From Aureimonas glaciei (GTDB lineage Bacteria; Pseudomonadota; Alphaproteobacteria; Rhizobiales; Rhizobiaceae), in contig NZ_BMJJ01000007.1 in assembly GCF_014643375.1 (NCBI RefSeq), positions 192,925-256,924 on the forward strand: DNA of 64,000 nucleotides, in the 5' to 3' direction. Each line of letters starts with the position of its first letter. The stretch's first letter is position 1. A program made the translations under genes and the position numbers. Of this stretch, positions 1 through 10,590 are shown in pieces. Under the pieces are notes generated by a model that saw nothing but the letters and a program-made list of their open reading frames with translations, was not told where the DNA came from and made no database searches.

Positions 1-15
1 ACAGGAAATCGGACG

Positions 16-102
16 TCAGATCGAGTGAATGACCAAAGCGAAGCTGGTGACGAACATGGCGACGGCGGCGAGCGAGGCGAGGTCCTTGACGAGATACAGC
101 AT
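16..102 (-). CDS. small hydrophobic protein (28 aa)
   Basis: An ATG-initiated frame of 28 residues is dominated by one hydrophobic stretch (residues about 7-26, Ala/Val/Phe/Leu rich) and starts MLYLVKDLAS, so it would be a single-pass membrane miniprotein. A purine-rich AGGGAACGAAG lies just before the ATG. It is downstream of lolD on the same strand, separated by a strong hairpin, with a TTGACC-like -35 element near 155-163. I do not recognise a named family. It could be chance, but the clean hydrophobic segment and ribosome-binding site favour a real gene. Confidence 0.4.
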   Translation of the reverse strand: MLYLVKDLASLAAVAMFVTSFALVIHSI

Positions 103-167
103 GTCTTCGTTCCCTGTCTGTTCCTATGTTTCTGTTTTGTTCCTTTTTCGGAGAAAGGTCAAGCGCG

Positions 168-204
168 ATCGAACCCGCAGCGCTCTTGGCTCTGCGGGTT
201 CGAT
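168..204 (-). terminator. hairpin downstream of lolD
   Basis: A perfect 13-bp stem (ATCGAACCCGCAG paired with CTGCGGGTTCGAT) with an 11-nt loop lies 35 bases past the lolD stop. No long T-run follows on the minus strand, so it may be a processing or stabilising hairpin instead of a classical intrinsic terminator. Confidence 0.5.
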
Positions 205-238
205 GAAATCTGGTTAATGGCGCGGGGTCGGTCGGCTT

Positions 239-934
239 TCAGCCGATGAGGTAGGGCACGATCTTGCCGGCCTCGAGCGTGATCACCCGGTCCATGCGCC
301 CGGCGAGCTCGTGGTTGTGGGTGGCGATGAGGGCGGCGACGCCCGACTGCCGGACCAGGGCCGTCAGCGCGTCGAAGACGTAGCCGGCGGTGGTCGGGTC
401 GAGATTGCCGGTCGGCTCATCCGCCAGGAGAACATGCGGGCTGTTGGCGACGGCTCTTGCGATGGCGACGCGCTGCTGCTCGCCGCCCGAAAGCTCGGCC
501 GGACGGTGCGCGGCACGCGGGCCGATCCGCATGTAGTCGAGCAATTGCCGCGACCGCTCGGCCGCCTCCTTGTGCTCGAGGCCGGCGATCATCTGCGGCA
601 GCATGACGTTTTCCAGCGCCGAGAACTCGGGCAGGAGATGGTGGAACTGGTAGACGAAGCCGATCGACTGGCGCCGCATCAGCGTGCGCCGCTGGTCGTC
701 GAGGCTGCCGCAGGCCTCGCCGTCGATATAGACCTCGCCGGCGTTCGGCTTCTCCAGAAGCCCGGCGATGTGCAGGAGTGTCGACTTGCCCGCGCCGGAC
801 GGCGCGACGAGCGCCACCATCTCGCCGGGAAAGATCTCGAAGTCGGCGCCGTCGAGAATGGTCAGTCGCTCCTCGCCCTGGGCGAAGAAGCGCTCGACCT
901 TGTCGAGGCGGAGGGAATGGGTGGGAACGGTCAT
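239..934 (-). CDS. lolD: lipoprotein-releasing system ATP-binding protein LolD
   Basis: The 231-aa ABC ATPase energises release of mature lipoproteins from the inner membrane for transfer to the carrier LolA. Visible motifs are Walker A (APSGAGKST, residues 44-52), the ABC signature [14 protein letters not shown] and Walker B with D-loop ([11 protein letters not shown]). Length matches LolD. The ATG at 934 overlaps the lolC stop by 4 bases (ATGA), so the two are translationally coupled. Linkage to the permease distinguishes it from other MacB/FtsE-type ATPases. Confidence 0.93.
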   Translation of the reverse strand: MTVPTHSLRLDKVERFFAQGEERLTILDGADFEIFPGEMVALVAPSGAGKSTLLHIAGLLEKPNAGEVYIDGEACGSLDDQRRTLMRRQSIGFVYQFHHLLPEFSALENVMLPQMIAGLEHKEAAERSRQLLDYMRIGPRAAHRPAELSGGEQQRVAIARAVANSPHVLLADEPTGNLDPTTAGYVFDALTALVRQSGVAALIATHNHELAGRMDRVITLEAGKIVPYLIG

Positions 935-2238
935 TCGTAGCGCAGAGCCTCGACGGGATCGAGTGTCGACGCCTTCCACGAAGGGAAGATCGTCGCGAGG
1001 AAGGAGAGGCCGAGCGCCATGGCGGTCACCAGAACGACCTCGCTGACGTCGATCTCCGCCGGCAGCCGGCTGAGGAAGTAGAATTCCGGATCGAACAGGC
1101 TCCGTCCCGAAATCCAGGAAAAGAACTGCCGGATGTTCTCGATGTTCAGGCAGAACAGGACGCCGAGGAGGAGCCCCGCCAGCGTGCCGGCGGTGCCAAT
1201 CGAGGCGCCGGTGATGAAGAACACCCGCATCACCGAGCCGCGCGTCGCACCCATGGTGCGCAGGATGGCGATGTCGCGCCCCTTGTCCTTCACCAGCATG
1301 AACAGGCCGGAGATGATGTTCAGCGCGGCAACGAGGACGATCAGCGTCAGGATGATGAACATGACGTTGCGCTCGACCTGCAGGGCCGAGAAGAAGGACT
1401 GGTTGTCCTGCTGCCAGGTCGACGTGTAGTTCGGCCGCCCGGCCGCCTGCTCGATGGACGGCTGCAGGTCGCGGACGGCATCGGGACGGTCGGCAAAAAT
1501 CTCGATCGACTGCGCCTGATTCTCGGCGTTGAAGAACAGCTGCGCCTCGGCGAAGGGCATGTAGATGTAGGCCGCATCGAAATCGGAGAGGCCGATCTCG
1601 AAAATCGCGGTAATCGGATAGGATTTTACCCGCGGCACGGTGCCGAGAGGCGTCGTGTCGCCCTCGGGCGCGATGAGAGTGATGCTGTCGCCGAGCGCGA
1701 GGCCCAGGGTCTGCGCCAGGCGGCTGCCGACGGCCACGCCCCCGGACGTGTCGAATTCGCCGATGGTGCCGAGGATGATGTTCGAGGCGACCGGTTTCAG
1801 CTTCAACAGGTCGGCGCCGCGCACGCCCTTGACCAGCGCGAAGGAGCGCGCCTCGCCCTTGCCGCTGACCAGCGCCTGCCCCTGCACCAGCGGCATGGCG
1901 TTGGTCACGCCGGGAACCTTGACGATCCGCTGGGTGACGGCGTCGAAATCTGTGAGCGGCGTGTCCATGGCGCGCATGACGACATGGCCGTTGACGCCGA
2001 GGATGCGCGTCAGGAGTTCGGTGCGAAAGCCGTTCATCACCGACATCACGATGATGAGGGCGGCCACGCCGAGGAGAATGCCGACGAAGGAGAAGCCGGC
2101 GATGACCGAGACGCCGGCATCGCGGCGGCGCGAGCGCAGATAGCGCCCGGCGATCATCCACTCGAAGCGCGAAAACGGCTTCGTCCCGGGCACGGGCGGC
2201 GGCGTGACGGCGGCCTGAGCCGGCTCCGTGGCGCTCAT
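931..2238 (-). CDS. lolC: lipoprotein-releasing system permease LolC/LolE
   Basis: The 435-aa inner-membrane permease has the LolC/E layout: one N-terminal membrane helix after a short cytosolic lead (residues about 45-70), a large periplasmic domain, then three C-terminal helices (FtsX-like). The N-terminal segment contains the MNGF motif typical of the family. Alphaproteobacteria often carry a single LolC/E-type permease (sometimes called LolF) forming a homodimer with LolD; whether a second copy exists elsewhere cannot be seen. It overlaps proS by 4 bases upstream and lolD by 4 bases downstream. Confidence 0.92.
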   Translation of the reverse strand: MSATEPAQAAVTPPPVPGTKPFSRFEWMIAGRYLRSRRRDAGVSVIAGFSFVGILLGVAALIIVMSVMNGFRTELLTRILGVNGHVVMRAMDTPLTDFDAVTQRIVKVPGVTNAMPLVQGQALVSGKGEARSFALVKGVRGADLLKLKPVASNIILGTIGEFDTSGGVAVGSRLAQTLGLALGDSITLIAPEGDTTPLGTVPRVKSYPITAIFEIGLSDFDAAYIYMPFAEAQLFFNAENQAQSIEIFADRPDAVRDLQPSIEQAAGRPNYTSTWQQDNQSFFSALQVERNVMFIILTLIVLVAALNIISGLFMLVKDKGRDIAILRTMGATRGSVMRVFFITGASIGTAGTLAGLLLGVLFCLNIENIRQFFSWISGRSLFDPEFYFLSRLPAEIDVSEVVLVTAMALGLSFLATIFPSWKASTLDPVEALRYE

Positions 2239-3557
2239 GCGGACAGTCGCCCGACGATCTCGGCGAGCGGCACCGCTGTGCGCTCGCCCGTGGCGCGGTT
2301 CTTCAGCTCGGCCTCGCCGCTCTTGGCGCCGCGCGGCCCGACGATCACCTGCATCGGCAGGCCGATCAGGTCCATGGTGGCGAACTTGGCGCCGGCGCGC
2401 GTGTCCTCGTCGTCGTAGAGCACGTCCTGGCCTGCGGCTGTCAGCCCGGCATAGATCGCCTCGCAGGCCGCGTCGCAGTCGGCATCGCCCGGCTTCATGT
2501 TGATCAGCCCGACATCGAAGGGCGCGACCGACTTTGGCCAGATGATGCCGGCCTCGTCATGCGAGGCCTCGATGATCGCGGCGACCAGGCGGCTCGGCCC
2601 GATGCCGTAGCTGCCCATGAACACCGGCGTATCCTTGCCGTCCGGCCCGGTGACGACGGCGTTCATCGGCTCGGAATATTTCGTGCCGAAATGGAAGATG
2701 TGGCCGACCTCGATGCCGCGGGCGGCGATGCGGTCGGCCTCCGGCAGGGCATCGAACGTTCCCGCCTCGTGCATGTCCTCGGTCGCGGCATAGGGCGTCG
2801 TCCAGGTCTCAACGACCTTGGCGAGGCCCGCGGCGTCGTTGAAATCGACCCCCTCGCCCGGCGTCTCCATCTCGAGATAGTCGCGGTGCAGGAACACGCC
2901 GCTCTCGCCAGTCGAGGCGAGGATCAGGAATTCGTGGCTAAGCTCGCCGCCGATCGGGCCGGTATCGGCCCGCATCGGGATGGCCTTCACGCCGAGACGC
3001 TGGAAAGTCCGGAGATAGGCGACGAACATCCGGTCGTAAGCGGTCTTGGAGGATTCGTAGTCGATGTCGAAGGAATAGGCGTCCTTCATCAGGAACTCTC
3101 TGGAGCGCAAGACGCCGAAGCGGGGCCGCACCTCGTCGCGGAACTTCCACTGGATGTGGTAGAGGTTCAGCGGCAGGTCCTTGTAGGACCGGACCGAGGA
3201 CCGGAAGATGTCGGTGACCATTTCCTCGTTGGTCGGGCCGAACAGCATGTCGCGGCCGTGCCGATCCTCGATCCGCAGCATCTCCTTGCCGTAGTCGTCA
3301 TAGCGTCCGCTTTCGCGCCAGAGGTCGGCCGATTGGATGGTCGGCATCAGGATCTCGTTGGCGCCGGCGCGGTTCTGTTCCTCGCGAATGATCGCGCAGA
3401 CCTTGTCGAGAACGCGCTTGCCGAGCGGCAGGAAGGAATAGGAGCCCGCCGCCTGCTGGCGGATCATGCCGGCGCGCAGCATCAGCCGGTGCGAGACGAT
3501 CTCCGCCTCTTTCGGGGTTTCCTTGAGAATCGGCAGGAAGAAACGCGACATGCGCAT
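2235..3557 (-). CDS. proS: prolyl-tRNA synthetase (short alphaproteobacterial type)
   Basis: A class II aminoacyl-tRNA synthetase that charges tRNA-Pro. At 440 aa it is the short rhizobial form lacking the editing insertion of long bacterial ProS. Class II core motifs are visible: the dimer-interface region containing PLGKRVLDK, motif 2 ([20 protein letters not shown], residues about 141-160) and motif 3 ([16 protein letters not shown]); the C-terminal anticodon-binding domain starts near residue 345. Of two close starts I chose ATG 3557 (MRMSRFF), matching the usual MRxSRxFLP start of rhizobial homologues; ATG 3551 is possible. It is the first gene of the proS-lolC-lolD unit. Confidence 0.94.
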   Translation of the reverse strand: MRMSRFFLPILKETPKEAEIVSHRLMLRAGMIRQQAAGSYSFLPLGKRVLDKVCAIIREEQNRAGANEILMPTIQSADLWRESGRYDDYGKEMLRIEDRHGRDMLFGPTNEEMVTDIFRSSVRSYKDLPLNLYHIQWKFRDEVRPRFGVLRSREFLMKDAYSFDIDYESSKTAYDRMFVAYLRTFQRLGVKAIPMRADTGPIGGELSHEFLILASTGESGVFLHRDYLEMETPGEGVDFNDAAGLAKVVETWTTPYAATEDMHEAGTFDALPEADRIAARGIEVGHIFHFGTKYSEPMNAVVTGPDGKDTPVFMGSYGIGPSRLVAAIIEASHDEAGIIWPKSVAPFDVGLINMKPGDADCDAACEAIYAGLTAAGQDVLYDDEDTRAGAKFATMDLIGLPMQVIVGPRGAKSGEAELKNRATGERTAVPLAEIVGRLSA

Positions 3558-4212
3558 GCTGGACCGCACTTTCAGGGCTTCGGCCGGCCTGCAGCCTTTT
3601 GCGGGCGGGCGGCAAGGCCGGTTCGGGAATCGTACAACTCTCGGCCTGTCCTGGGACGGATGCGTTCCCGCCCGGCAGGCCCTGCTGCGGTCTTAGACGT
3701 TTGCCCTGGCCTTGAAAAGGGATGCCACGCATGCCTGAGATTTGAGCGCGCCATGCCATTTATCGCAGCGCAGCATCAGAAATTTGTCACAATCCTGATA
3801 TTTTCCGTGACAATGAGCAGCGCAGAGGTTAGCGTTCCAGACATAAACACGGGTGTCCTTAAGACATTCGCATCGCGGTCTAGTCTCGGGAGGACGTGGT
3901 TTTCGGCGCACTTCGGTCGCGGCCCCGGACAATGTATCCGGTTTGAAAACCCAGATCTGCAATCTGAAAATGCAAGACTTCGGTCTTGCATTTTTTTTGT
4001 GCATTTTTCCCGCGGCATTCTGGCGGACGGCGGTTTGGACGGCGCAATCAGGAGCCGAGGCGAAGGCCCGTCCGCCTCGCCGCCGACTATTCTGGTATCT
4101 GACCGGAATACGCCGGACCGCCTCGCTCTTCCGGCCGCGCCGGTCGCGTCCCGGTCTGCGGGCACTGCCACGGCCGTTTTACGGACGACCGGGGCCGTCC
4201 CTCACACAGCCT
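3558..4212. other. intergenic region, possible small-RNA locus
   Basis: No convincing protein gene lies in these 655 bases. It must hold the promoter of proS-lolCD (minus strand). Three local hairpins are visible on the plus strand: around 3907-3921, CCGGA/TCCGG at 3925-3941, and a strong TTCG-loop hairpin with T8 at 3969-3998. This is the general shape of an alphaproteobacterial trans-acting small RNA ending near 3998, but no promoter was identified with confidence. Confidence 0.3.
3969..3998 (+). terminator. intrinsic terminator, possibly bidirectional
   Basis: A perfect 10-bp stem (AATGCAAGAC / GTCTTGCATT) closes on a TTCG tetraloop and is followed by eight T residues on the plus strand. 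On the minus strand only TTTT follows. No plus-strand protein gene precedes it, so it either ends an unannotated plus-strand RNA or serves as a weak terminator for the minus-strand epimerase-DUF1467 unit. Confidence 0.75.
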
Positions 4213-4482
4213 TCAGCGGATCCCCGGCAGAAAATTGGGAAAGCTGTTGAGGCCGACGCCGAGGATCTCCGTCACGACGTAGTAGGCGCCGATCACCAGC
4301 AGCGAGATGCCCGTCGTCCACGACCAGATCCACAGCGGGCGAAACCGCGTCGGCGCGCTGGGATCGGTGCCGAGCACGACATGGTCGTCATCGCTCTGCG
4401 AGCGCATGCCGATGGGCAGGACGATGAAGAGCACCGTCCACCAGATGAGGAAATAGAGGGCGAGGAGGGTGATCCAGTTCAT
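4213..4482 (-). CDS. DUF1467 family small membrane protein
   Basis: An 89-aa protein with two predicted membrane helices (residues about 3-25 and 55-78) and an acidic/polar loop between them. It starts MNWITLLALYFLIWW, as DUF1467 proteins typically do, and lies directly downstream of the methylmalonyl-CoA epimerase gene with a 4-base overlap, a position conserved in Hyphomicrobiales. Function unknown. Confidence 0.8.
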   Translation of the reverse strand: MNWITLLALYFLIWWTVLFIVLPIGMRSQSDDDHVVLGTDPSAPTRFRPLWIWSWTTGISLLVIGAYYVVTEILGVGLNSFPNFLPGIR

Positions 4483-4889
4483 GGGCTTACTTCCTCCAGT
4501 TCGATCAGCGTGCCGAACATGTCGCCAGGGTGGATGAAGATCACGGGGCGGCCGTGGGCGCCGATCTTCGGTGTGCCGTCGCCAAGGATGCGCGCGCCCG
4601 ACTCGACCAGCCGGGCGGTCGCGGCAGGAAGGTCGGTCACCTCGTAGCAGATGTGGTGCATCCCGCCTTTTGGGCTCTTGGCGAGGAAGGCGGCGATCGG
4701 CGATGCCGGCCCGAGCGCCTCGAGCAATTCGATCTTGGTGTTGGGCAGTTCCACGAAGACGACCGTCACGCCGTGTTCGGGGAGCATCAGCGGCACCGAA
4801 ACCGTCGCCCCCAAAGTCTTCTCATAGCTGCGGATCGCCGCGGCGAGGTCGGGAACCGCCAGGGCGACGTGGTTGAGACGACCGAGCAT
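4479..4889 (-). CDS. mce: methylmalonyl-CoA epimerase
   Basis: A 136-aa VOC-fold metalloenzyme that interconverts (R)- and (S)-methylmalonyl-CoA in propionyl-CoA assimilation. Two beta-alpha-beta-beta-beta halves are recognisable: MLGRLNHVALAV at the N-terminus supplies the first metal-ligand His, MHHICYEV (about residues 74-81) the second, and the C-terminal Glu in GTLIELEE the third. Full family length. It sits between rnj and the DUF1467 gene. Confidence 0.9.
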   Translation of the reverse strand: MLGRLNHVALAVPDLAAAIRSYEKTLGATVSVPLMLPEHGVTVVFVELPNTKIELLEALGPASPIAAFLAKSPKGGMHHICYEVTDLPAATARLVESGARILGDGTPKIGAHGRPVIFIHPGDMFGTLIELEEVSP

Positions 4890-5046
4890 TGCACCCTCCC
4901 CTTGACGCCAGGATCACGTCGTCGACGAGCCGGCAGGCCGTCGGCGTTGACCGGTCCGGTGTTCGCCGTGGCGAACGTCCGCTCTAGTCCCAGCAATTCG
5001 CCGGAATTGCAGCGGAGAGGGCTAAAAGCCTTGCCCGCGTCGCGAA

Positions 5047-5074
5047 CCACCAGGCCGGCTCGAGAGCCGGCCTG
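5047..5074 (-). terminator. strong GC hairpin between rnj and mce
   Basis: A perfect 12-bp stem (ACCAGGCCGGCT / AGCCGGCCTGGT) with a 4-nt loop begins 15 bases past the rnj stop. There is no T-run on the minus strand after it, so termination may be partial. Confidence 0.55.
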
Positions 5075-5088
5075 GTCTTATCGCAGCC

Positions 5089-6747
5089 TCAGGACTGCGT
5101 GACAAACACCGTCACCAGCGGCTTCTTGCCCCAGGCGGAATAGGCGGCCGCGCGGGTGGCGCGACGGGCCGACTCGCGAACGAGCTCGAGGTCCTTGCGG
5201 CGGGCGCGCGGGATGCTCTCGATCGCGCCGGCGACGGCGTCGATCAGGACCTCTTCCATGTCCTCGCCGGCAGCGTCCAGCTTCGGCATGCCGAGGCAGA
5301 CGACGTCCGGATCGTGCCGCAGCTCCAGCTTGCCGCTAAGCTCGACCAGCACCGTGACATGGCCGACCTGGGCGACGCGGCGACGCTCGCCGATGCCCAT
5401 TTCCTCGACCGTGCCGATCAGCCTGCCGTCCTTGTAGAGACGGCCGACGGGGACCTCGTCGATGATCCGCGCGGCGCCGGGCGCCAGGAGCACCATCTTG
5501 CCGTTGCGGGCTTCGACGACTTCCGGGACGTCCAGGCTGCGGGCCAGGGCCGCATGCGCGGAGAGATGGGCCGACTCACCGTGCGCGGGGATCGCGATCT
5601 TTGGCTTGACCCATTCATACATCTGGCGGAGCTCGCTGCGCCGGGGATGGCCGGAGACGTGCACCAGCTTGTCGTGATCCTCGACGATGAGGATGCCGCG
5701 GTCGATGAGGCCGTTCTTGACCTCCAGGATGCCGCGCTCGTTGCCGGGAATGGCGCGCGAGGAGAACACCACGGTGTCGCCCTTCGACAGAGCGACCGTC
5801 GGGTGCTCGTCGCGCGACAGGCGCGACAGCGCTGCCCGGGCTTCGCCCTGGCTGCCGGTCAGGATGATCACGGCCTTTTCGCGCGGGATGTAGCCGAAAT
5901 CCTGCTCCTCGAGAAATTCGGGGATGCCTTCGAGATAGCCGAGTTCGCCGGCGACGTCGGCGACGCGCTTCATCGAGCGGCCGAGCAGCAGAACCTGGCG
6001 ACCCGCATTGTGTGCGGCGACGGAGATCGAGCGGATGCGGCCGACATTGGACGAGAAGGTGGTGACGGCGACGCGCCCCGAGGCCTCCTGGATCACCTCG
6101 GTCAGCGACTTGGTGACGTCGGCCTCGCTCGGCGAGACGCCCTCGCGCATCGCATTGGTCGAGTCGCAGATGAGGGCCAGAACGCCCTTCTCGCCGATCT
6201 CGCGCAGCCGCTTTTCGTCGGTCGGCTTGCCGAGCGCCGGGGTCTTGTCGATCTTCCAGTCGCCGGTGTGGACGACGGTGCCGAGCGGCGTGGTGATGGC
6301 AAGCGCCACCGGCTCGGGGATCGAGTGGGTGACGTTGACCGCCTCGATCTCGAACGGGCCGACGCGGAAGGTGTCGCCGGCCTTGTAGATCGTGACCGGG
6401 ATCTTCGGCGCACCCGGCTCGCCTTCGCGCTTGGCCTGCAGCAAGGCGTTGGTGAAGGCGGTGGCGTAGACCGGCGCCTGCAGGCGCGGCCAGAGGTCGA
6501 GCAGCGCGCCGTAATGGTCCTCATGCGCGTGGGTGATGATGATCGCCTTCAGCGACCCCTTTTCCCGCTCGATGAAGCGGATGTCGGGGAAGACGAGGTC
6601 GACGCCGGGAAACTCGGGCGTGGCGAAGGAGACGCCGCAGTCGACCGCGATCCACTCGCGCTGGTGTTCCGGCCCATAGCCGTAGAGGGCGAAATTCATG
6701 CCGATTTCGCCGATGCCGCCGAGCGGCAAAAATACTAACTGATCCAA
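5089..6747 (-). CDS. rnj: ribonuclease J
   Basis: A 552-aa metallo-beta-lactamase/beta-CASP nuclease with 5'-3' exo- and endonuclease activity that matures rRNA and decays mRNA in alphaproteobacteria lacking a full RNase E-only system. The metal-binding motif THAHEDH is at residues 72-78, a further His/Asp site is in VVHTGDWKID, and the beta-CASP region contains the HVSGHPRR motif followed by IPAHGE. Length matches RNase J. ATG 6747 gives MDQLVFLPLGGIGEIGMN, the normal N-terminus. It follows birA by about 110 bases. Confidence 0.93.
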   Translation of the reverse strand: MDQLVFLPLGGIGEIGMNFALYGYGPEHQREWIAVDCGVSFATPEFPGVDLVFPDIRFIEREKGSLKAIIITHAHEDHYGALLDLWPRLQAPVYATAFTNALLQAKREGEPGAPKIPVTIYKAGDTFRVGPFEIEAVNVTHSIPEPVALAITTPLGTVVHTGDWKIDKTPALGKPTDEKRLREIGEKGVLALICDSTNAMREGVSPSEADVTKSLTEVIQEASGRVAVTTFSSNVGRIRSISVAAHNAGRQVLLLGRSMKRVADVAGELGYLEGIPEFLEEQDFGYIPREKAVIILTGSQGEARAALSRLSRDEHPTVALSKGDTVVFSSRAIPGNERGILEVKNGLIDRGILIVEDHDKLVHVSGHPRRSELRQMYEWVKPKIAIPAHGESAHLSAHAALARSLDVPEVVEARNGKMVLLAPGAARIIDEVPVGRLYKDGRLIGTVEEMGIGERRRVAQVGHVTVLVELSGKLELRHDPDVVCLGMPKLDAAGEDMEEVLIDAVAGAIESIPRARRKDLELVRESARRATRAAAYSAWGKKPLVTVFVTQS

Positions 6748-6857
6748 GGTGTTTTCACTTCATCTTCCTAGGGCGATTCCGCCGGTTCACATCACGCATT
6801 CACATTCGGCGCCAAACGCCGACAATTCTTTCGAGCCGCTCCACGTCCCGCGCCGCG

Positions 6858-7625
6858 CTATCGCGCGTCGCCCGGGGCACCGAGCAGAAACAGGTCGCCT
6901 GCCGAAATCGACCGGCGGGTGCCGCCCGCCTCGGCGAGGATCAGACGGCCGGTGTCGTCGAGATCGACGAAAACACCTTCGAGGACCGCGTCGGTCCCCC
7001 GGACCGTGCACGGCAGACCGATGCCCGCGGCATGATCGATCCAGGTCTGCCGGATGGCAGCAAAGTTTCGTCCCCGCTGCCACACGGCCAGGGCGGATTC
7101 GACACCGCCGGCGAGCGCGGCGAAGACGTCGGAGACGCCGGCGCTCAGCCCTTCCTTCCGCAGGCCCGTCACCGGATAGGGCGTCTCGGTCGGCACGTTC
7201 TCGACATTCACGCCGCAACCGATGACGGTGGCAAAGCGCCCGTCCGCAAGCCGCTCGCTCTCCAGCAGAATACCGACGCATTTGCGTCCGTTCACGAGGA
7301 TGTCGTTCGGCCACTTGATATTGATGTCCAGCTGGCCGGCTCCCTTCAGGGCCGCCAACCCGTTCCGGACACCGACGGCGGCGACCAAAGGCAAATTCTG
7401 CAGATCGCCCAATGCCGCGGCGTCGATCAGTAGTAGCGACGCATATAGGTTGCCGCGCTCGGAAACCCAAGGCCTGGCGCGTCTGCCGCGACCGGCCGCC
7501 TGACGCTCGGCCGTCACCCAGAGCGGCCCGGGATCGCCGGCGCGCGCGGCGTCCAGCGCGACGGAATTGGTCGATCCGACCTCGTCCAGCGCGAGATGTC
7601 GACGCGGCAGTCGGGGCGCCTTCAC
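6858..7625 (-). CDS. birA: biotin--[acetyl-CoA-carboxylase] ligase
   Basis: A 255-aa monofunctional biotin protein ligase without the N-terminal DNA-binding domain, so not a bio-operon repressor. Diagnostic segments are the substrate-positioning TNS near residue 20, the biotinyl-AMP loop GRGRRARPW, KWPNDI and GCGVNV. It biotinylates carboxyl-carrier proteins such as those of acetyl-CoA and propionyl-CoA carboxylases. The likely start is GTG 7625, one base after the nuoN stop codon; no good ATG lies nearby. Confidence 0.9.
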   Translation of the reverse strand: MKAPRLPRRHLALDEVGSTNSVALDAARAGDPGPLWVTAERQAAGRGRRARPWVSERGNLYASLLLIDAAALGDLQNLPLVAAVGVRNGLAALKGAGQLDINIKWPNDILVNGRKCVGILLESERLADGRFATVIGCGVNVENVPTETPYPVTGLRKEGLSAGVSDVFAALAGGVESALAVWQRGRNFAAIRQTWIDHAAGIGLPCTVRGTDAVLEGVFVDLDDTGRLILAEAGGTRRSISAGDLFLLGAPGDAR

Positions 7626-7626
7626 C

Positions 7627-9072
7627 CTAGAAGAAGGTCGCCGCCGCAGCTTCGGCGGCCGCCAGCAGCGACGGACCAACGAAGAGGTAGACCGGGAAGA
7701 CGAAGAGAGCGGCCACGGCCAGCACGGCGCGCAGCTCGATGGTCATCGGCAGGAACCCTTCCGCCGGGGCGTCGAACCACATCACCTTGACCACGCGCAG
7801 GTAGTAGAAGAGGCCGATCGTCGAGGCGATGACGCCGATCACCGCCAGCGGCACGAGGCCGGCGCCGACGGCCGCCATGAACACGTAGTACTTGCCGATG
7901 AAGCCGACGAGCGGCGGCAGGCCGGCGAGCGACAGCATCAGGACGGTCAGGCCGAGCGCCATCATCGGATTGGTCTGCGACAGGCCGGAGAGCTGGTAGA
8001 TGTCCTCGACCTGGCCGCCCTTGCGGCGCATGGCGAGGATCACCGCGAAGGTGCCCGCGGTCATCGCGACATAGGTCGCCATGTAGATCAGGACGCCGCG
8101 CACGCCGGCGGCATCCGCCGCCGCAAGGCCCACCAGGGCATAGCCCATGTGGCCGATCGACGAGTAGGCCATCAGGCGCTTGATGTTCTTCTGGCCGATG
8201 GCGGCGAAGGCGCCGAAGCCCATGGAGGCGATGGAGATGAAGATGATGACCTGCTGCCAGTCGGCCGTCAGCGGCGCAAAACCCTGGACGGTGAAGCGCG
8301 TCAGAAGCGCCATCGCCGCGACCTTCGGGCCGGCGGCGAACAGCGCCGTCACCGGCGTCGGCGAGCCCTCGTAGACGTCCGGCGTCCACATGTGGAACGG
8401 CACGGCCGAGATCTTGAAGGCCAAGCCCGCGAGGACGAAGACCAGGCCGACGACGAGACCGACGGAACGGCCCTCGGCCGTCATCGCCCGGGCGATCTCG
8501 GCAAAGCCGATTTGGCCGGTGAAGCCGTAGATCAGCGACGCGCCATAGAGCAGCATGCCCGAGGACAGCGCGCCGAGGACGAAGTATTTGAGGCCGGCTT
8601 CGGTGGACCGTTCGCTGTCGCGGTTGAAGGCGGCGAGCACGTAGAGGGCGAGCGAAGAGAGCTCGAGGCCGAGATAGAGGGCGATGAGGTCGCCGGCGGA
8701 CACCATCAGCATCATGCCGACGGTGGCGAGCACGACGAGGACCGGAAATTCGAAGCGGTCGAGCCGGTCGCCGCCGGCGGCGCCGCGCGAAATGACGATG
8801 GCCACGGCCGAGCCGATCAGCACCAGCACCTTCATGAACTTGGCGAAGGCATCGGAGATGAAGGAACCGCCGAAGCCGACGCCGTCGGGCGTGCCCAGGA
8901 CGAGCCAAAAGCCGGCAAAAACCAGCAGCACGACGGAGAGCATGGCAACGAGTCGCGAGCTCCCCTCGCCGATGAACACGCCCAGCATCAGAAGCGCCAT
9001 GCTGCCGACCGCAAGGATCATTTCGGGCGCGAGGAGCGGCAGGCTGGCGGAGAGGAAGTCGGGTGTCATCAT
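7627..9072 (-). CDS. nuoN: NADH-quinone oxidoreductase subunit N
   Basis: A 481-aa antiporter-like membrane subunit of complex I with about 14 helices, in the proton-pumping arm. The conserved key Glu (PEM near residue 17) and Lys residues of the half-channels are present, along with the [11 protein letters not shown] motif shared by NuoL/M/N. It is the last nuo gene; birA follows after one base. Confidence 0.95.
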   Translation of the reverse strand: MMTPDFLSASLPLLAPEMILAVGSMALLMLGVFIGEGSSRLVAMLSVVLLVFAGFWLVLGTPDGVGFGGSFISDAFAKFMKVLVLIGSAVAIVISRGAAGGDRLDRFEFPVLVVLATVGMMLMVSAGDLIALYLGLELSSLALYVLAAFNRDSERSTEAGLKYFVLGALSSGMLLYGASLIYGFTGQIGFAEIARAMTAEGRSVGLVVGLVFVLAGLAFKISAVPFHMWTPDVYEGSPTPVTALFAAGPKVAAMALLTRFTVQGFAPLTADWQQVIIFISIASMGFGAFAAIGQKNIKRLMAYSSIGHMGYALVGLAAADAAGVRGVLIYMATYVAMTAGTFAVILAMRRKGGQVEDIYQLSGLSQTNPMMALGLTVLMLSLAGLPPLVGFIGKYYVFMAAVGAGLVPLAVIGVIASTIGLFYYLRVVKVMWFDAPAEGFLPMTIELRAVLAVAALFVFPVYLFVGPSLLAAAEAAAATFF

Positions 9073-9081
9073 CGTCTCCGG

Positions 9082-10590
9082 CTACTGCGCCATCGCGAGG
9101 GATTGGGCGGCCTCGATGGCGGCGGAATAGTTCGAGACCAGGGCCTGAACGGAGGCCGCGGTGGCATCCAGAACCGGTGCCGGATAGACGCCGAAGAAGA
9201 TCGTCAGCACCGCCAGCGGGTAGAGCAGCACCTTCTCCCGGCCCGTGAGGTCGAGGATCTGCTTCAGGTTTTCCTTCTCCAGCGCCCCGAAGATCACGCG
9301 GCGATAGAGCCAGAGCGCGTAGCAGGCGGAAAGGATGACGCCGGTCGCGGCGAAGATCGCGACCCAGCTGTTGGCCTGGAAGACGCCGAGCAGGGTCAGG
9401 AACTCGCCGACGAAACCGGAGGTCCCGGGCAGGCCGACATTGGCCATCGTGAACAGCATAAAGATCGTGGCGTAGGCCGGCATGCGCGTGACCAGACCGC
9501 CATAGGCGTCGATCTCGCGGGTGTGCATGCGGTCGTAGACGATGCCGACGCACAGGAACAGCGCGCCGGAGACGAGGCCGTGCGAGAGCATCTGGAAGAT
9601 CGCGCCCTGGACGCCCTGCTCGTTCGCCGCGAAGATGCCCATGGTGACGAAGCCCATGTGCGCGACCGACGAGTAGGCGATCAGCTTCTTGATGTCGGTC
9701 TGCATCAGCGCCACCAGCGAGGTGTAGATGATGGCGACGACCGAGAGCGTGAAGACCAGCGGCGCGAAGTCGGCCGAGGCGAGCGGGAACATCGGCAGCG
9801 AGAAGCGCACGAAGCCGTAGCCGCCGAGCTTCAAGAGAATGCCGGCGAGGATGACGGAGCCGGCGGTAGGCGCCTCGACATGGGCGTCCGGCAACCAGGT
9901 GTGGACGGGCCACATCGGCATCTTCACCGCGAAGGAGGCGAAGAAGGCGAGCCAGAGCCAGGTCTGCATCGAGGCCGGGAACTGGAAGGCCAGAAGCTCG
10001 GGGATCGAGGTTGTCCCCGCCGTCCACGACATCGACATGATGGCGACGAGCATCAGCACCGAGCCGAGGAAGGTGTACAGGAAGAACTTGTAGCTGGCAT
10101 AGACCCGGCGCTTGCCGCCGAACACGCCGATGATCAGGAACATCGGGATCAGGCTGCCCTCGAAGAAGACGTAGAACAGCACGATGTCGAGCGCGCAGAA
10201 GACGCCGACGACCAGCACTTCCAGAAGCAGGAAGGCGATCATGTAAGTCTTCAGCCGCTCGGTGATGGTCTCCCAGCTGGCCAGGATGCAGATCGGCATC
10301 AGGAAGGTGGTGAGGATCACGAACAGCATCGAAATGCCGTCGACGCCCATGTGGTAGCCGATGCCGCCGACGCCGAGCCACTCGACGTCCTCGACCATCT
10401 GGAAGCCGGGATTGGCGTTGTCGAAGCCCGTCCAGATCAGCAGCGAGACCAGGAAGGTGAACACCGTCGTGCCGAGCGCGATGCGGCGGATGTTGGTGCG
10501 TGCAGCCTCGTCGGCATCGCCTGTCAGCGCGATGAGCGCCACACCCACCAGCGGCAGGAAGGTGACGACGGAGAGAATCGGCCAGTCCAT
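9082..10590 (-). CDS. nuoM: NADH-quinone oxidoreductase subunit M
   Basis: A 502-aa polytopic subunit (about 14 helices) of the complex I proton-pumping arm. Family signatures include [13 protein letters not shown], with the essential Glu, [20 protein letters not shown] and the [12 protein letters not shown] segment. The start ATG 10590 ([11 protein letters not shown]) overlaps the final nuoL codon by one base (TGATG). Confidence 0.96.
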   Translation of the reverse strand: MDWPILSVVTFLPLVGVALIALTGDADEAARTNIRRIALGTTVFTFLVSLLIWTGFDNANPGFQMVEDVEWLGVGGIGYHMGVDGISMLFVILTTFLMPICILASWETITERLKTYMIAFLLLEVLVVGVFCALDIVLFYVFFEGSLIPMFLIIGVFGGKRRVYASYKFFLYTFLGSVLMLVAIMSMSWTAGTTSIPELLAFQFPASMQTWLWLAFFASFAVKMPMWPVHTWLPDAHVEAPTAGSVILAGILLKLGGYGFVRFSLPMFPLASADFAPLVFTLSVVAIIYTSLVALMQTDIKKLIAYSSVAHMGFVTMGIFAANEQGVQGAIFQMLSHGLVSGALFLCVGIVYDRMHTREIDAYGGLVTRMPAYATIFMLFTMANVGLPGTSGFVGEFLTLLGVFQANSWVAIFAATGVILSACYALWLYRRVIFGALEKENLKQILDLTGREKVLLYPLAVLTIFFGVYPAPVLDATAASVQALVSNYSAAIEAAQSLAMAQ

